This document shows positions 8,473-15,985 of a stretch of DNA of 64,000 nt, piece after piece. Where the stretch lies: contig CBDDIR010000003.1 in the NCBI GenBank assembly GCA_965229115.1, forward strand, positions 558,001-622,000, given 5' to 3'. Each line of letters opens with the position of its first letter. Position 1 is the first letter of the stretch. Source of the stretch: UBA7672 sp965229115 (lineage in GTDB: Bacteria; Pseudomonadota; Alphaproteobacteria; Caulobacterales; Hyphomonadaceae). A program made the translations under genes and the position numbers. Under the pieces are notes generated by a model, which was not told where the DNA came from, did not search any database, and saw only the letters and a list, made by a program, of their open reading frames with translations.

Positions 8473-9200
8473 CGACTGTCACATCATCCGTCGAAACGCC
8501 CGAGCAGAAGGTCGAGCGTCTGAACGCCGAGCTGCGCGGGAAGTCCGCACAGGAAATCATCGCCGCCGCCGTGCGCGAGTTCGGCCGCAAGATCACCTAC
8601 GTCTCGTCCTTCGGGGCGGAGAGCGCCGCCATGCTGGGTCTGATCGCTGAAGTCGATCCGGGCATGCCCATCGTCTTCATCGACACCGGCATGCACTTCC
8701 ACCAGACGCTGCAATACCGCGACACTATCCAGGAGTTCCTGGGCCTCACCGGCATCCACACCGTCCACCCGATCAAGGACGAGGTAAAGGCCATCGACCC
8801 CAAGGGCGTTCTCAACAAGACCGATCCCGACGCCTGCTGCGAAGTCCGCAAGGTGCGCCCGCTCGCGCCTGCGCTCGAAGGCTTCGAGGCGTGGATCACC
8901 GGCCGCAAGCGCTTCCACGGCGGGGGCAGGGTGAACCTGCCGGTCGTCGAGTACGCGGAAGGCAAGTTCAAGTTCAATCCGCTGGCCGACTGGACCCACG
9001 AACACGTCGACCAGTATTTCGCTGACCGCAAGCTGCCGCCGCATCCGCTGGTCGCTGACGGTTATCCCTCGATCGGCTGCTGGCCGTGCACCGTCCGCCC
9101 GACGGACCCGAACGATGTCCGCTCAGGTCGCTGGGTCGGCTTCAAGAAAGAGGAATGCGGCCTGCACCTCGAGACCAAGGATCGCCCCAGAGTCTTCTAG
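8469..9200 (+). CDS. cysH: Assimilatory adenylyl-sulfate (APS) reductase, 4Fe-4S type
   Basis: Converts APS (or PAPS) to sulfite with thioredoxin or glutathione as donor. The 243-residue protein has the adenylyl-binding YVSSFGAESAAML and FIDTGMHFHQTLQYRD. Cys pairs at C123/C124 (ACCEVRK) and C204/C207 (IGCWPC) are the ligands that mark the 4Fe-4S APS-type enzyme, and ECGLH near the end carries the catalytic Cys (C230). ITGRKRFHGGGR is the usual substrate-contacting loop. It is the last gene of the operon and is followed by a hairpin with a T-rich tail. Confidence 0.93.
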   Translation: MTTVTSSVETPEQKVERLNAELRGKSAQEIIAAAVREFGRKITYVSSFGAESAAMLGLIAEVDPGMPIVFIDTGMHFHQTLQYRDTIQEFLGLTGIHTVHPIKDEVKAIDPKGVLNKTDPDACCEVRKVRPLAPALEGFEAWITGRKRFHGGGRVNLPVVEYAEGKFKFNPLADWTHEHVDQYFADRKLPPHPLVADGYPSIGCWPCTVRPTDPNDVRSGRWVGFKKEECGLHLETKDRPRVF

Positions 9201-9213
9201 AGCGGTGCGTCTT

Positions 9214-9747
9214 CTAGGGCAGCGCTGGCGCTGCTTCTTCTGCCTCTGGCGGCGGCTCGTCCTTGCACCGGCGTATCGGCGGCGTCATCGTGCCCACGGG
9301 CCAGCCCATGACACGCCAGTGGAAAGTGTCTGCGTCCGTCATCCAGATCTCCCAGACGACAGGCTTGCCGTCCGCGTCGTGGCCCTTCTCGCCCTGATAC
9401 TGGATGCGGATCAGCGGCATCTGATACTGCATGATGCCTTCGGTGCCGATCACGCTGGTATTCAGCTGCGATCCTTCCGCCTCACCTTGTGAATGATAGA
9501 TGACGTTCTTGCCGTCGCGTTCGAACCAGATGCGTTCGGCGCTTCCGTTGCACCGGATGCTCTGCTTCAGCATCTCCGGCTTCCAGCCATCCTCATAGCG
9601 ATACTCCCAGCGGCCCGGGAGCTGCTGGATGATCTGGTCGAGTTTCAGGAATTTCGGCTGTGCCTTGATGGTCGTGGGCGTCTGCGCTCCTGCCGGATCG
9701 CTGCACACCAGCGCGAGGCAAGCCGCGCCAATCCACTTACTGGTCAT
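9214..9747 (-). CDS. Secreted hypothetical protein
   Basis: A 177-residue protein with a likely Sec signal peptide: a Lys near the start, a hydrophobic stretch (IGAACLALVCSDPAGAQ) and cleavage likely after AGA. The mature part has FLKLDQIIQQLPGRWEYRYEDGW, resembling small lipocalin-like 'GRWEYR' beta-barrel proteins, with Trp-rich strands (VWEIWMTDADTFHWRVMGW). The C-terminus is Pro/Glu/Ala-rich. The family is not recognised. It runs toward the sulfur operon, sharing the terminator region. A periplasmic location is inferred from the signal only. Confidence 0.7.
   Translation of the reverse strand: MTSKWIGAACLALVCSDPAGAQTPTTIKAQPKFLKLDQIIQQLPGRWEYRYEDGWKPEMLKQSIRCNGSAERIWFERDGKNVIYHSQGEAEGSQLNTSVIGTEGIMQYQMPLIRIQYQGEKGHDADGKPVVWEIWMTDADTFHWRVMGWPVGTMTPPIRRCKDEPPPEAEEAAPALP
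9219..9240 (+). terminator. Probable terminator of the sulfur operon
   Basis: GCAGCGC at 9219-9225 pairs with GCGCTGC at 9228-9234 around a two-base TG turn, followed by TTCTTC. The seven-base perfect stem begins 19 bases after the cysH stop. It overlaps the last codons of the convergent gene. The T tract is broken by C, so strength is uncertain. Confidence 0.5.
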
Positions 9748-9933
9748 GTTCCCCCCTGCTGACCGGCCCGCCTATTAGGCCAATTGCGGCGATTTCAGCA
9801 AGCAAGGCTGTGCGTTTTGCGTGCGCACCTGGCCGGGTAGGCGTTTCCCCCGGGTTTTGGTAAACACCACGCTGGATGTGGGAACGAGCGCCCGAGAGAG
9901 GCGTAGCCCAGTGGTGGTGAAGGGTCGTTTGGC

Positions 9934-10878
9934 ATGTCGATCTGGTGGCTGATTCCGGCGTTCGTGGGCCTCGTAGGGGTCCTGATGCTGGTGGGCGGCA
10001 TCATGGCGGTCTTCAAGGCGCGCCTGGGCTCCGGCCTGCTGCGCGTCCTGTTCGGCGGCCTCACGCTCGCCGGCGCAATGATCGCCGGCCTGATCGGACT
10101 TAACCTGCAGACCTACGTCGCCCTCTCCAAGGAGCGCCTGGCAGGGCAGGTCGTCCTCAAGAAGGTGGGCGACCACAACTACACCGCCTCGATCGACCTC
10201 GCTGACGACGGCAAGCTGCGCGGCAAGCCGGTCGACTATCAGATCACCGGCGAGCGCGTGCACATCTCCGGCCCGGTCGTGAAGTTCAAGCCCTGGGCCA
10301 ACGTCCTCGGCATCGACTCGCTGTTCAAGGTCTCCGAGATCTACGGCACCTATGTCGATCCCAACTGCACCAACACCTACACCCCGCGCCGCGAGAGCAC
10401 GCAGGAATGCGACAGCAAGGACTTCTTCGGCTGCCTCGGCACCAGCTGGAAACTGCTCAACCTCGCAGACTTCGGCCACACCTCGGACTCAGGCCAGCTC
10501 ATGGCCGACGGCGCCGTCTATGACATCTACGCCAGCCAGGACGCGTTCGAGCTGAAGCCCAACCTCGACAACCAGATCGCGCTCGACCTGCAATCCCAGC
10601 AAGTCCCCGGCGGCGCCCAGAACTGCACCGCCGTCACCACGCCGGTCCAGACGCCGGAAGGCACGGTGCAATACACCGCCCCCGCGCCCACCGTCACAAC
10701 GCCCACGCCAGCCCCGCGCAACCCGCCGCAACCCACGCCGCGCGTCACAACGCCCGAACCCGCCGTCGTTCCGCAAACGGTCCCCGCAACGCCCGCACCC
10801 GCGCCTGCAGAACCCATCGTCCCCGCGCCCACGGCGCCAGTCGAACCCGCAACACCGCCAGCCACACCGCCCGGCTAG
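9934..10878 (+). CDS. Membrane-anchored hypothetical protein with a Pro/Thr-rich C-terminus
   Basis: A 314-residue protein not assigned to a family. Two N-terminal membrane helices are clear (IWWLIPAFVGLVGVLMLVGG and a second ending IAGLIGLNL, about residues 2-22 and 33-55). The middle (about 60-220) is a soluble domain with strands such as YTASIDLADDGKLRG and ITGERVHISGPVVKF, and four or more Cys (NCTNTY, QECDSKDFFGCLG), perhaps disulfides outside the membrane. The last 85 residues are Pro/Ala/Thr low-complexity sequence of the wall-spanning or linker type. Codon use matches its neighbours. Confidence 0.75.
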   Translation: MSIWWLIPAFVGLVGVLMLVGGIMAVFKARLGSGLLRVLFGGLTLAGAMIAGLIGLNLQTYVALSKERLAGQVVLKKVGDHNYTASIDLADDGKLRGKPVDYQITGERVHISGPVVKFKPWANVLGIDSLFKVSEIYGTYVDPNCTNTYTPRRESTQECDSKDFFGCLGTSWKLLNLADFGHTSDSGQLMADGAVYDIYASQDAFELKPNLDNQIALDLQSQQVPGGAQNCTAVTTPVQTPEGTVQYTAPAPTVTTPTPAPRNPPQPTPRVTTPEPAVVPQTVPATPAPAPAEPIVPAPTAPVEPATPPATPPG

Positions 10879-10881
10879 CCC

Positions 10882-11415
10882 TCAGCGGTTCTCGCCCATA
10901 TCGGCCAGCACCCAGTCAGCGAACTGCGAGAGATCGCCGCCGCTGAACAGGAAGCCGCGCACCCCCGCAGCCTTCGCCGCCTCAAGATCCGCCTGCTTGT
11001 CCCCGATCAGGAACGACCGCTCCTTGATCACCGGAAAATCCGTCATCGCGCGGATCAGCATCCCCGGCTTCGGCTTCCGGTCATAGCTGTCCTTCGTATA
11101 GCGCGGGATCGTCCCCTCCTCATGGAAGGGGCAGTGATAGATCCGGTCGATCTTCGCCCCGCGCTTGTCCAGCTCCACCTCAAGCCAGTCATGCAGCGTC
11201 TGCATCTGCTCTTCGGTGTAGTACCCCCGCGCAATGCCCGACTGGTTCGTCACCACGAACACCCACCAGCCCATCTCGTTGAACCGGCGCACCACATCCG
11301 CCGCGCCATCGATCCACGCAAAGTCCTCGACGCGATAGACATAGTTGCGATCGACGTTGATCACGCCATCGCGGTCAAGGAAGAGAGCAGGGCGCGGCTG
11401 CGGCTTGGTCGTCAT
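10882..11415 (-). CDS. HAD-IIIA phosphatase, GmhB-like heptose-bisphosphate phosphatase
   Basis: A 177-residue HAD phosphatase resembling D-glycero-beta-D-manno-heptose 1,7-bisphosphate 7-phosphatase of LPS core synthesis. Motif I is LFLDRDGVIN with both Asp, motif II is VVTNQSGIARGYY, motif III lies at DRKPKPGML, and motif IV is FLIGDKQADLEAA. The zinc loop that GmhB proteins carry (C-P-H ... C-D-C before RKP) is only partly kept: CPFH is present, but the second Cys pair reads as S-Y-D. So the active site is complete while the structural zinc is probably lost. No other heptose genes lie nearby, so histidinol-phosphatase-like or other sugar phosphatase activity remains possible. Confidence 0.82.
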   Translation of the reverse strand: MTTKPQPRPALFLDRDGVINVDRNYVYRVEDFAWIDGAADVVRRFNEMGWWVFVVTNQSGIARGYYTEEQMQTLHDWLEVELDKRGAKIDRIYHCPFHEEGTIPRYTKDSYDRKPKPGMLIRAMTDFPVIKERSFLIGDKQADLEAAKAAGVRGFLFSGGDLSQFADWVLADMGENR

Positions 11416-11424
11416 GCCGCCACG

Positions 11425-12831
11425 CTACGCTGTTTGCGGCGCAGGATCACCGCCCTTGCCGCCGCCCTCAACCGCCTCCGGCACAGCCTCACCCGCAGGA
11501 TCAGCCGGCTGCGCCTCCACCTTCGGCGCAATCTTCAGCCCCCGCATCAGCGGTATCAGCGAGATCGCACAGAACACCGAAGCCAGCGCAAAAGCCGCTC
11601 CCGGGAAATAAACCGGCGCATTCACCGACGTGAAGTAGTGGAAGGTCTGCGTCATCGCCAGCGGCGCAAAGATGTTCGACAGCGACTGCACGCTCGCAAT
11701 CGCCCCCTGCAACTCGCCCTGAGCGTTGCGCGGCGTGCGCGCCGTCATGATCTGGTTCATCGCCGGCCCCAGCACGCCCGCCAGCGCGCCGATCGGAATG
11801 ATCAGGAACACCATCCATCCCTGCGTCGCCGCCGCATAGGCCGCAAACGTCACGATGCAGATGCAGAACCCGAACACCGTCGTCCGCGTCGCGCCGAACT
11901 TCTTGATGAACGGCCCGACCATCGCGCCCTGCACAATCGTCGACCCCACGCCCACTGCCGCCAGCGACCAGCCCAGCATCCCGGGGTCCCAGCCATACCG
12001 CACCGCGCCGAAATAGCTGAACGTCGCCGGATAGACCCAGTGCGCAAAGTTGAACAACCCAAGCGCCAGCATGAACCACGCAAGGTAAGGCACCTTGGCC
12101 AGGTGCGCGAACGTCCCGAACGCATTCGCCCGCTTCCAGTCGAACTTCCGCCGATGCTCCTTGTCGAGCGACTCCGGCAGTACAAACATGCCATAGCAGA
12201 AGTTCACCGCCGCCAGCGCCGCCGATGCAAAGAACGGGAAGCGCGGATCGAACTGCCCCAGGAAGCCGCCAATCGCCGGCCCCAGGATAAAGCCCAGCCC
12301 GAACGCCGCGCCTAACATGCCGTAAGCCTTGCCGCGCTCGGCCGGCTCCGTCACGTCCGCGATGTAGGCCGCCGCCGTCGAATGCGTCGCTCCCGAAATC
12401 CCCGACAGCACGCGCCCGAGGAACAGCAGCCAGATCGAATGGGCAAAGCCCATGATGACAAAGTCGATCGCCAGCGTGCCGATCGAGATCAGCAGGATCG
12501 GCCGCCGCCCGAACCGGTCCGACAACCCGCCCAGCACCGGCGCCGAAAGGAAGTTTATGATCGCATAGACAACCGTGATGTATCCGCCCCACGGCGAAGC
12601 ATCAGACAGCATCGTCTCAAGCGGCAGCTTGTTGCCCGCCTGCGCCATCGCCTGAGCAGCAACCAGCGCATCCTTGCCGTTCAGCAGCTCGGCCATCAGC
12701 TCCGGCATCGACGGCATGATCACGGCGAACGCCATCATGTCGATGAACACGGTCACGATGATGAAGAAGAACGCGTTCTTCCCGAACCGGCTGGGGCCCG
12801 GAGCGGCAGCAGAAGATGCGGCGAGGGCCAT
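11425..12831 (-). CDS. MFS transporter, TetA/multidrug-like
   Basis: A 468-residue major facilitator protein of the inner membrane with about twelve helices. MFS motif A is clear after helix 2 (APVLGGLSDRFGRRPILLIS), and helix 5 carries the antiporter-type glycine/proline pattern GAAFGLGFILGPAIGGFLG (motif C), which is the mark of drug/H+ antiporters such as TetA. An insertion of about 35 residues between helices 1 and 2 (GKDALVAAQAMAQAGNKLP) is longer than usual. The C-terminus is a disordered Pro/Glu/Gly tail. The substrate cannot be told. It is nine bases upstream of the GmhB-like gene, likely one transcript. Confidence 0.88.
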   Translation of the reverse strand: MALAASSAAAPGPSRFGKNAFFFIIVTVFIDMMAFAVIMPSMPELMAELLNGKDALVAAQAMAQAGNKLPLETMLSDASPWGGYITVVYAIINFLSAPVLGGLSDRFGRRPILLISIGTLAIDFVIMGFAHSIWLLFLGRVLSGISGATHSTAAAYIADVTEPAERGKAYGMLGAAFGLGFILGPAIGGFLGQFDPRFPFFASAALAAVNFCYGMFVLPESLDKEHRRKFDWKRANAFGTFAHLAKVPYLAWFMLALGLFNFAHWVYPATFSYFGAVRYGWDPGMLGWSLAAVGVGSTIVQGAMVGPFIKKFGATRTTVFGFCICIVTFAAYAAATQGWMVFLIIPIGALAGVLGPAMNQIMTARTPRNAQGELQGAIASVQSLSNIFAPLAMTQTFHYFTSVNAPVYFPGAAFALASVFCAISLIPLMRGLKIAPKVEAQPADPAGEAVPEAVEGGGKGGDPAPQTA

Positions 12832-12889
12832 AAGCAGCTCCGGCTAGGGGGCGCGACCAGCGGCGGATACGCTGGGCAGGCCGCCACAG

Positions 12890-13372
12890 TCAATCTTGAG
12901 TGACCCTGTCACGCAACACATTCAGGCCATCGCGCCATTGCCCGGCCTGCCATTGATAGAAAAGCGGCAGGGGAAGCCCGTGCCGCGCCACATGCGGCTG
13001 CGGAATGACATCCCAGCCGCGATGCTCCACGGTCACGCGGGTATCCTTCCCCACCGGCTCGAAACGGACTTCGACTTCCGTCGCCTGATCCGGCCCGAAC
13101 GTCGCCTGTCGCCAGCCAACCACCAGTTTTTCCCCCGGCTCCCACACGCGCACCGGCCCGATCTCGAACGTCTTTCCGTTAGGCAACGTCTCGATCAGCC
13201 GTCCCGGCGTAGCGTTCGACGGTGGCTCGAACGCCAGCTTGCCCGGGCTGCGCGGCGTGAACTTGAACATCTCATTGTGCTGCCACCACGCGCCGATCTC
13301 GTCGGTGAACACCTCGAACGCCTGAATGGGCGAGCAGGGCACGCGAATGCTGACAACAACGCGGGATGTCAT
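12890..13372 (-). CDS. SRPBCC (AHSA1-like) domain protein
   Basis: A 160-residue START/Bet v1-fold protein of the activator-of-Hsp90-ATPase type. Typical landmarks are VVVSIRVPCSPIQAFEVFTD, GAWWQHNEMF, GRLIETLPNGKTFEIGPVRVWEPGEKLVVGW and TEVEVRFEPVGKDTRVTVEHRGWD. Such proteins bind hydrophobic ligands in a cavity. The ATG at 13372 overlaps the ArsR stop as ATGA, which fixes the start; an earlier start would run back into ArsR. Pairing of an ArsR regulator with an AHSA1-like protein is common; the ligand is unknown. Confidence 0.85.
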   Translation of the reverse strand: MTSRVVVSIRVPCSPIQAFEVFTDEIGAWWQHNEMFKFTPRSPGKLAFEPPSNATPGRLIETLPNGKTFEIGPVRVWEPGEKLVVGWRQATFGPDQATEVEVRFEPVGKDTRVTVEHRGWDVIPQPHVARHGLPLPLFYQWQAGQWRDGLNVLRDRVTQD

Positions 13373-13731
13373 CGCGCCTTCTTCTTCGCGTCTTTCGTCT
13401 TGGCGACAATGTGCGCGGCAAACGAAGATAGCTGCCCCGCCCACATCTGCTCCGCCTTCGCCAACCAGTCCTTCAGCTCGGCCAGCCGCGGCGCATTCAA
13501 CGCATAGACGCGCACACGCGCATCCACCTCGGGATGCGACTCCACCACCAGCCCCGAAGTCTTCAACGCCTTCAGGTGCCGGCTCATCGCCGGCGCCGGA
13601 AGCTCCAGCAATTCCGCAAGCTCGCCCGCACGCCGCGGCTTCTCGCCCAGTATCTCGATCGCCCGCCGCCGCGCCGGGTCCGCCAGCGCCGCAAACAGTT
13701 CGTCCACCGCATGTGCTTTTCGCGCGCTCAT
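13369..13731 (-). CDS. ArsR/SmtB family winged-helix regulator
   Basis: A 120-residue DNA-binding protein. The winged helix reads VDELFAALADPARRRAIEIL, RRAGELAELLELPAPAMSRHL and KALKTSGLVVESHPEVDARVRVY. The metal-binding ELCVCDL motif of ArsR/SmtB sensors is absent (RAGELAELL in that place), so this is the non-metal type often paired with SRPBCC proteins. The start at 13731 overlaps the upstream YjbR stop (ATGA). The C-terminus is Lys-rich. It is the third gene of a four-gene coupled unit and probably represses it, by analogy. Confidence 0.86.
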   Translation of the reverse strand: MSARKAHAVDELFAALADPARRRAIEILGEKPRRAGELAELLELPAPAMSRHLKALKTSGLVVESHPEVDARVRVYALNAPRLAELKDWLAKAEQMWAGQLSSFAAHIVAKTKDAKKKAR

Positions 13732-14066
13732 GCCGGATACTCTTTCAGCAGCTTCTTCGAAGCCGCATTGCGCCACGCCATCCACAACGCACTCTTCGCC
13801 GTCGCCGCATCCGCATGCTTCGGATAAAACCAGGTCGACCCCTTAAGCCCCCATCCGCCCGGCACAGGCGCAAACGCCTTCGGCTCCGCTGCACACAGCA
13901 TCTGCCGCTGCTCCGGCGTCAGCTTCAGGTAAGCCGCGCCGCCCGTCCGCGTCGCAGGCGAAGAAAATATCTTGCCGCCCACGCGCAGGTCCGCCCCCGC
14001 CTGATGCGCGCCCTCCGTCACTTCGGGCAGCGCCATCGCCAGCTTCAGGAAAGCCGCCGGCGTCAC
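13728..14066 (-). CDS. MmcQ/YjbR family protein
   Basis: A 112-residue protein of the MmcQ/YjbR (CyaY-like fold) family. Conserved pieces are FLKLAMALPEVTEGAHQ, DLRVGGKIFSS, AYLKLTPEQRQML and the C-terminal WGLKGSTWFYPKHADAATAKSALWMAWRNAA. The family has a double-wing DNA-binding-like fold but no proven role. A GTG start at 14066 overlaps the VOC stop as GTGA. This matches the other junctions of this unit, so it is preferred over an ATG at 14111 inside the VOC gene. Confidence 0.8.
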   Translation of the reverse strand: MTPAAFLKLAMALPEVTEGAHQAGADLRVGGKIFSSPATRTGGAAYLKLTPEQRQMLCAAEPKAFAPVPGGWGLKGSTWFYPKHADAATAKSALWMAWRNAASKKLLKEYPA

Positions 14067-14521
14067 GCCTTGCTCATCGTGGTCGTCTTGAGCCCCGAAT
14101 TCTTGTCCCACTGTTCCGGCGTCATCTCCTGCACGGTCCGCCCGAACGTCCAGATATGCCCCTCCGGATCGCGCGCCCGATACGTCCGGTCGCCATAGAA
14201 CTGCGTCTCCGGCTCCGCGATAATCTCAGCCCCCGCCTTCCGCGCCGTCTCGCAATGCGCGTCGATGTCTTCATCGATATGCAGGTGAACCGTCTGCGTA
14301 CACACAAGCCCCACAGACGCCGGCGACTTGTGATTATCGCTCCACTCCGTCCCCACCATGATGCGCCCCTCACCATGCATCATCTGGCTATGCACCAGAT
14401 TGCCCCCCTCATCCTCAATCATGAAGTCGAGCTCAAACCCGAAAGCATCCCGCAGGAAAACCAGCGCGGCACGCGGGTCCTTGTAAAACAGAGCAGGGGT
14501 AATGGTCGGCTGGCGGGTCAT
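14063..14521 (-). CDS. VOC superfamily (glyoxalase/PhnB-like) protein
   Basis: A 152-residue vicinal-oxygen-chelate fold protein. The first half shows ITPALFYKDPRAALVFLRDAFGFEL then SQMMHGEGRIMVG; the second half shows VHLHIDEDIDAHCETARKAGAEII and FYGDRTYRARDPEGHIWTFG, the DPxGHxW hallmark of PhnB-like members. This is the group often annotated as bleomycin resistance or glyoxalase-like; the reaction is not predictable. It is the first gene of a four-gene chain (VOC, YjbR, ArsR, SRPBCC). Confidence 0.86.
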   Translation of the reverse strand: MTRQPTITPALFYKDPRAALVFLRDAFGFELDFMIEDEGGNLVHSQMMHGEGRIMVGTEWSDNHKSPASVGLVCTQTVHLHIDEDIDAHCETARKAGAEIIAEPETQFYGDRTYRARDPEGHIWTFGRTVQEMTPEQWDKNSGLKTTTMSKA

Positions 14522-14613
14522 GACAAAACGCCTTTGTTTCTGTTCGCAGTAATATTTCTACATTCAGAGAAATAACCCGTCAAGCCAGCCCAGCAGCTTC
14601 GACCACAAAGTAG

Positions 14614-14631
14614 GGTGCATCTTGATGCACC
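14614..14631. repeat. Short perfect hairpin repeat
   Basis: GGTGCATC (14614-14621) is mirrored by GATGCACC (14624-14631) with a two-base loop. The form resembles the small 'GGTGC...GCACC' palindromes scattered in Hyphomonadaceae-like genomes. No other copy is seen in this window. Confidence 0.5.
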
Positions 14632-14643
14632 GCGTACGCGCCC

Positions 14644-14789
14644 GTCCTTCGACGGACGCACGCTAAAGCGTGCTGCTCAGGATGAGCGCTACTCAGCCGC
14701 CGGCGGCCTACCCCGCGCCACACCACCGCTCTCCCCCCAAGCGCTCATCCTGAGCAGCGCAGCAAAGCTGCGCGTTCGTCGAAGGACGA
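14644..14789. repeat. Long inverted repeat pair (REP-like)
   Basis: The left arm (14644-14690) contains GTCCTTCGACG, a small ACGCTAAAGCGT hairpin and GCTCAGGATGAGCGCT. The right arm (14740-14789) is its reverse: AGCGCTCATCCTGAGC, then GCAGCAAAGCTGC and CGTCGAAGGAC. About 50 bases separate the arms. Each arm holds its own stem, so the whole could fold as a branched cruciform. This is the well-known 'TCCTTCGA...CTCAGGATGAG' type of intergenic repeat. Confidence 0.7.
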
Positions 14790-14813
14790 GCGCGCCACCC
14801 ACAACCTTCTCCT

Positions 14814-14910
14814 CGTCATTCCTGCGAAAGCAGGAACCCAGGGGCTCCAAGCACGGTGCTTGCCGCCCCTGGGTTCCGGCTCACGCGCTCCGCGCGTGTC
14901 CGGAATGACG
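14814..14910. repeat. 97-bp palindromic intergenic element
   Basis: The outer ends CGTCATTCC and GGAATGACG pair. Inside are three smaller stems: CCTGCGAAAGCAGG, GAACCCAGGGGC with GCCCCTGGGTTC, and ACGCGCTCCGCGCGT. The form 'CGTCATTCC.GCGAAAGC.GGAA.CCAG' is a common alphaproteobacterial intergenic repeat. A related half copy lies at 18560-18590. Confidence 0.7.
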
Positions 14911-15052
14911 ATGAAATGGAGGATAGTGGTGAGACGAAACTGCAGGACAGCGAAATTCCATCTCCTCTGAAATCAATCACCTGCATCCGCAACTTGGGGG
15001 ACAGCACTCCCCAAATCCCACCCCCTCCCGGCCGGGGGTTATACTCCCACCC

Positions 15053-15985
15053 ATGGGTCAGATGTTCCTCATCCTCCTGCGCATCCTGTTCCCGCTCGAC
15101 CCTGTCGCGCGGGCCCAAGAACTCATGCGCAGCTGGCTGCGCCAGGTGGTGGACGCAGTCACAGACCCGGAAGAGATCGAAAGCTTCGCCTACTGGCCCG
15201 AAGACCGGCTCATGCTCGAGCGCGCAATCTGCGTCCTCGAATACGCCCTGCGAATGCTCATCCACGCCCGCGCCCGCCAGATGCTGGGCCTGCGCTACCT
15301 CTATTTCCCGCTGCAGCCCGCGCCGCACCTCCGCAACGCCAAGAGTCTCGGCCAGCTCCTCAAGCGCATCACGCAGCTCGCACGCGATTTCCATAATCTC
15401 GAAGCACTCGCGACCCGCCGCGCCAAGCGCATGAAGCGCGAGCGCGACAGCGACCCCCTCCGTCTTGCAGCTACGCTGCAATCCACCTCCCCCAGTCTTC
15501 GACTGGTGGAGGCAACCCGCCGGCGCCTTGCCTCCACCACTTCGCAGAAGTGGGGGAGGTGGATCGGCGCGTCTTCGCGCCGAGACGGAGGGGGCGGCGC
15601 GTCATCCCGCGGACCTCCCTCAACAACTCAGCTGTCGATTTCCAAAATCACCAACCTCGCAGCCCGCCTGCGAGATCGCACCCCCACGCCCAAATCCAGA
15701 CGCCCACGCTTCGCGTACACACCCACCAAAAGGGGAGACCAAAAATGCGCCTCATGCTCGCGTGCCTTGCATCCATCGCTCTGGCAGGCTGCGCCACAGC
15801 CCAGCCATCCACCACCACCTCGCTCGCAGGCAAATGGATCGTCGATCTCTCGACCAAGCCGAGCGAGCCCTACACCAAGACGATGGAGCTCAACCTCGCA
15901 ACCGACGGCTCGGTCACCGGCTCATTCTACGACAGCGAGATTCAGGCGGGCCGCTGGAAAACCGATCGCGGCAGAACCTGCGTGA
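15053..15985 (+). CDS. Hypothetical helical protein whose frame runs through a palindromic repeat
   Basis: Residues 1-133 look like a real protein: hydrophobic start (MFLILLRILFPLDPVARAQ), then helical sequence such as MRSWLRQVVDAVTDPEEIESFAYWPEDRLMLERAI and RAKRMKRERDSD. No family is recognised. From 15454 the frame enters a 141-bp palindromic element (residues about 134-181) and then continues in Ser/Pro/Arg-rich sequence that reads like noise and overlaps the lipoprotein gene at 15745 in another frame. The true functional end is therefore probably near residue 134, and the long tail is most likely a by-product of repeat insertion. The listed end is simply the first stop. Confidence 0.45.
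   Translation: MGQMFLILLRILFPLDPVARAQELMRSWLRQVVDAVTDPEEIESFAYWPEDRLMLERAICVLEYALRMLIHARARQMLGLRYLYFPLQPAPHLRNAKSLGQLLKRITQLARDFHNLEALATRRAKRMKRERDSDPLRLAATLQSTSPSLRLVEATRRRLASTTSQKWGRWIGASSRRDGGGGASSRGPPSTTQLSISKITNLAARLRDRTPTPKSRRPRFAYTPTKRGDQKCASCSRALHPSLWQAAPQPSHPPPPRSQANGSSISRPSRASPTPRRWSSTSQPTARSPAHSTTARFRRAAGKPIAAEPA
15454..15594. repeat. 141-bp multi-arm palindromic element inside an open reading frame
   Basis: The ends CCCCCTCCGTCT (15454-15465) and AGACGGAGGGGG (15583-15594) form a perfect 12-bp inverted repeat. Nested within are TTGCAGC/GCTGCAA, a second stem ATCCACCTCCCC with GGGGAGGTGGAT (15481-15563), and inside that three hairpins: CAGTCTTCGACTG, TGGAGGCAA/TTGCCTCCA and CCACTTCGCAGAAGTGG. 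A last TCGGCGCG/CGCGCCGA stem follows. The layout is cloverleaf-like. No transposase is nearby, so it resembles a non-autonomous mobile repeat. Confidence 0.8.

Larger units (their letters stand above)
14522..15052. other. Gene-free stretch rich in palindromic repeats
   Basis: This 531-base gap holds at least three separate inverted repeats, listed individually, and no convincing gene. The short frames across it consist of repeat sequence read through. It separates the VOC gene from an oppositely running hypothetical gene, so it must also hold both promoters, which I cannot place. Confidence 0.7.

Noticed and set aside
11122..12315. Plus-strand frame of 397 residues over the phosphatase and MFS genes
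   Set aside because: Very Arg/His-rich and antisense to well-supported genes.
15595..15985. C-terminal tail of the gene at 15053 as real protein
   Set aside because: Downstream of the palindromic element the sequence is Ser/Pro/Arg-rich and overlaps the lipoprotein gene, which has its own strong ribosome site.
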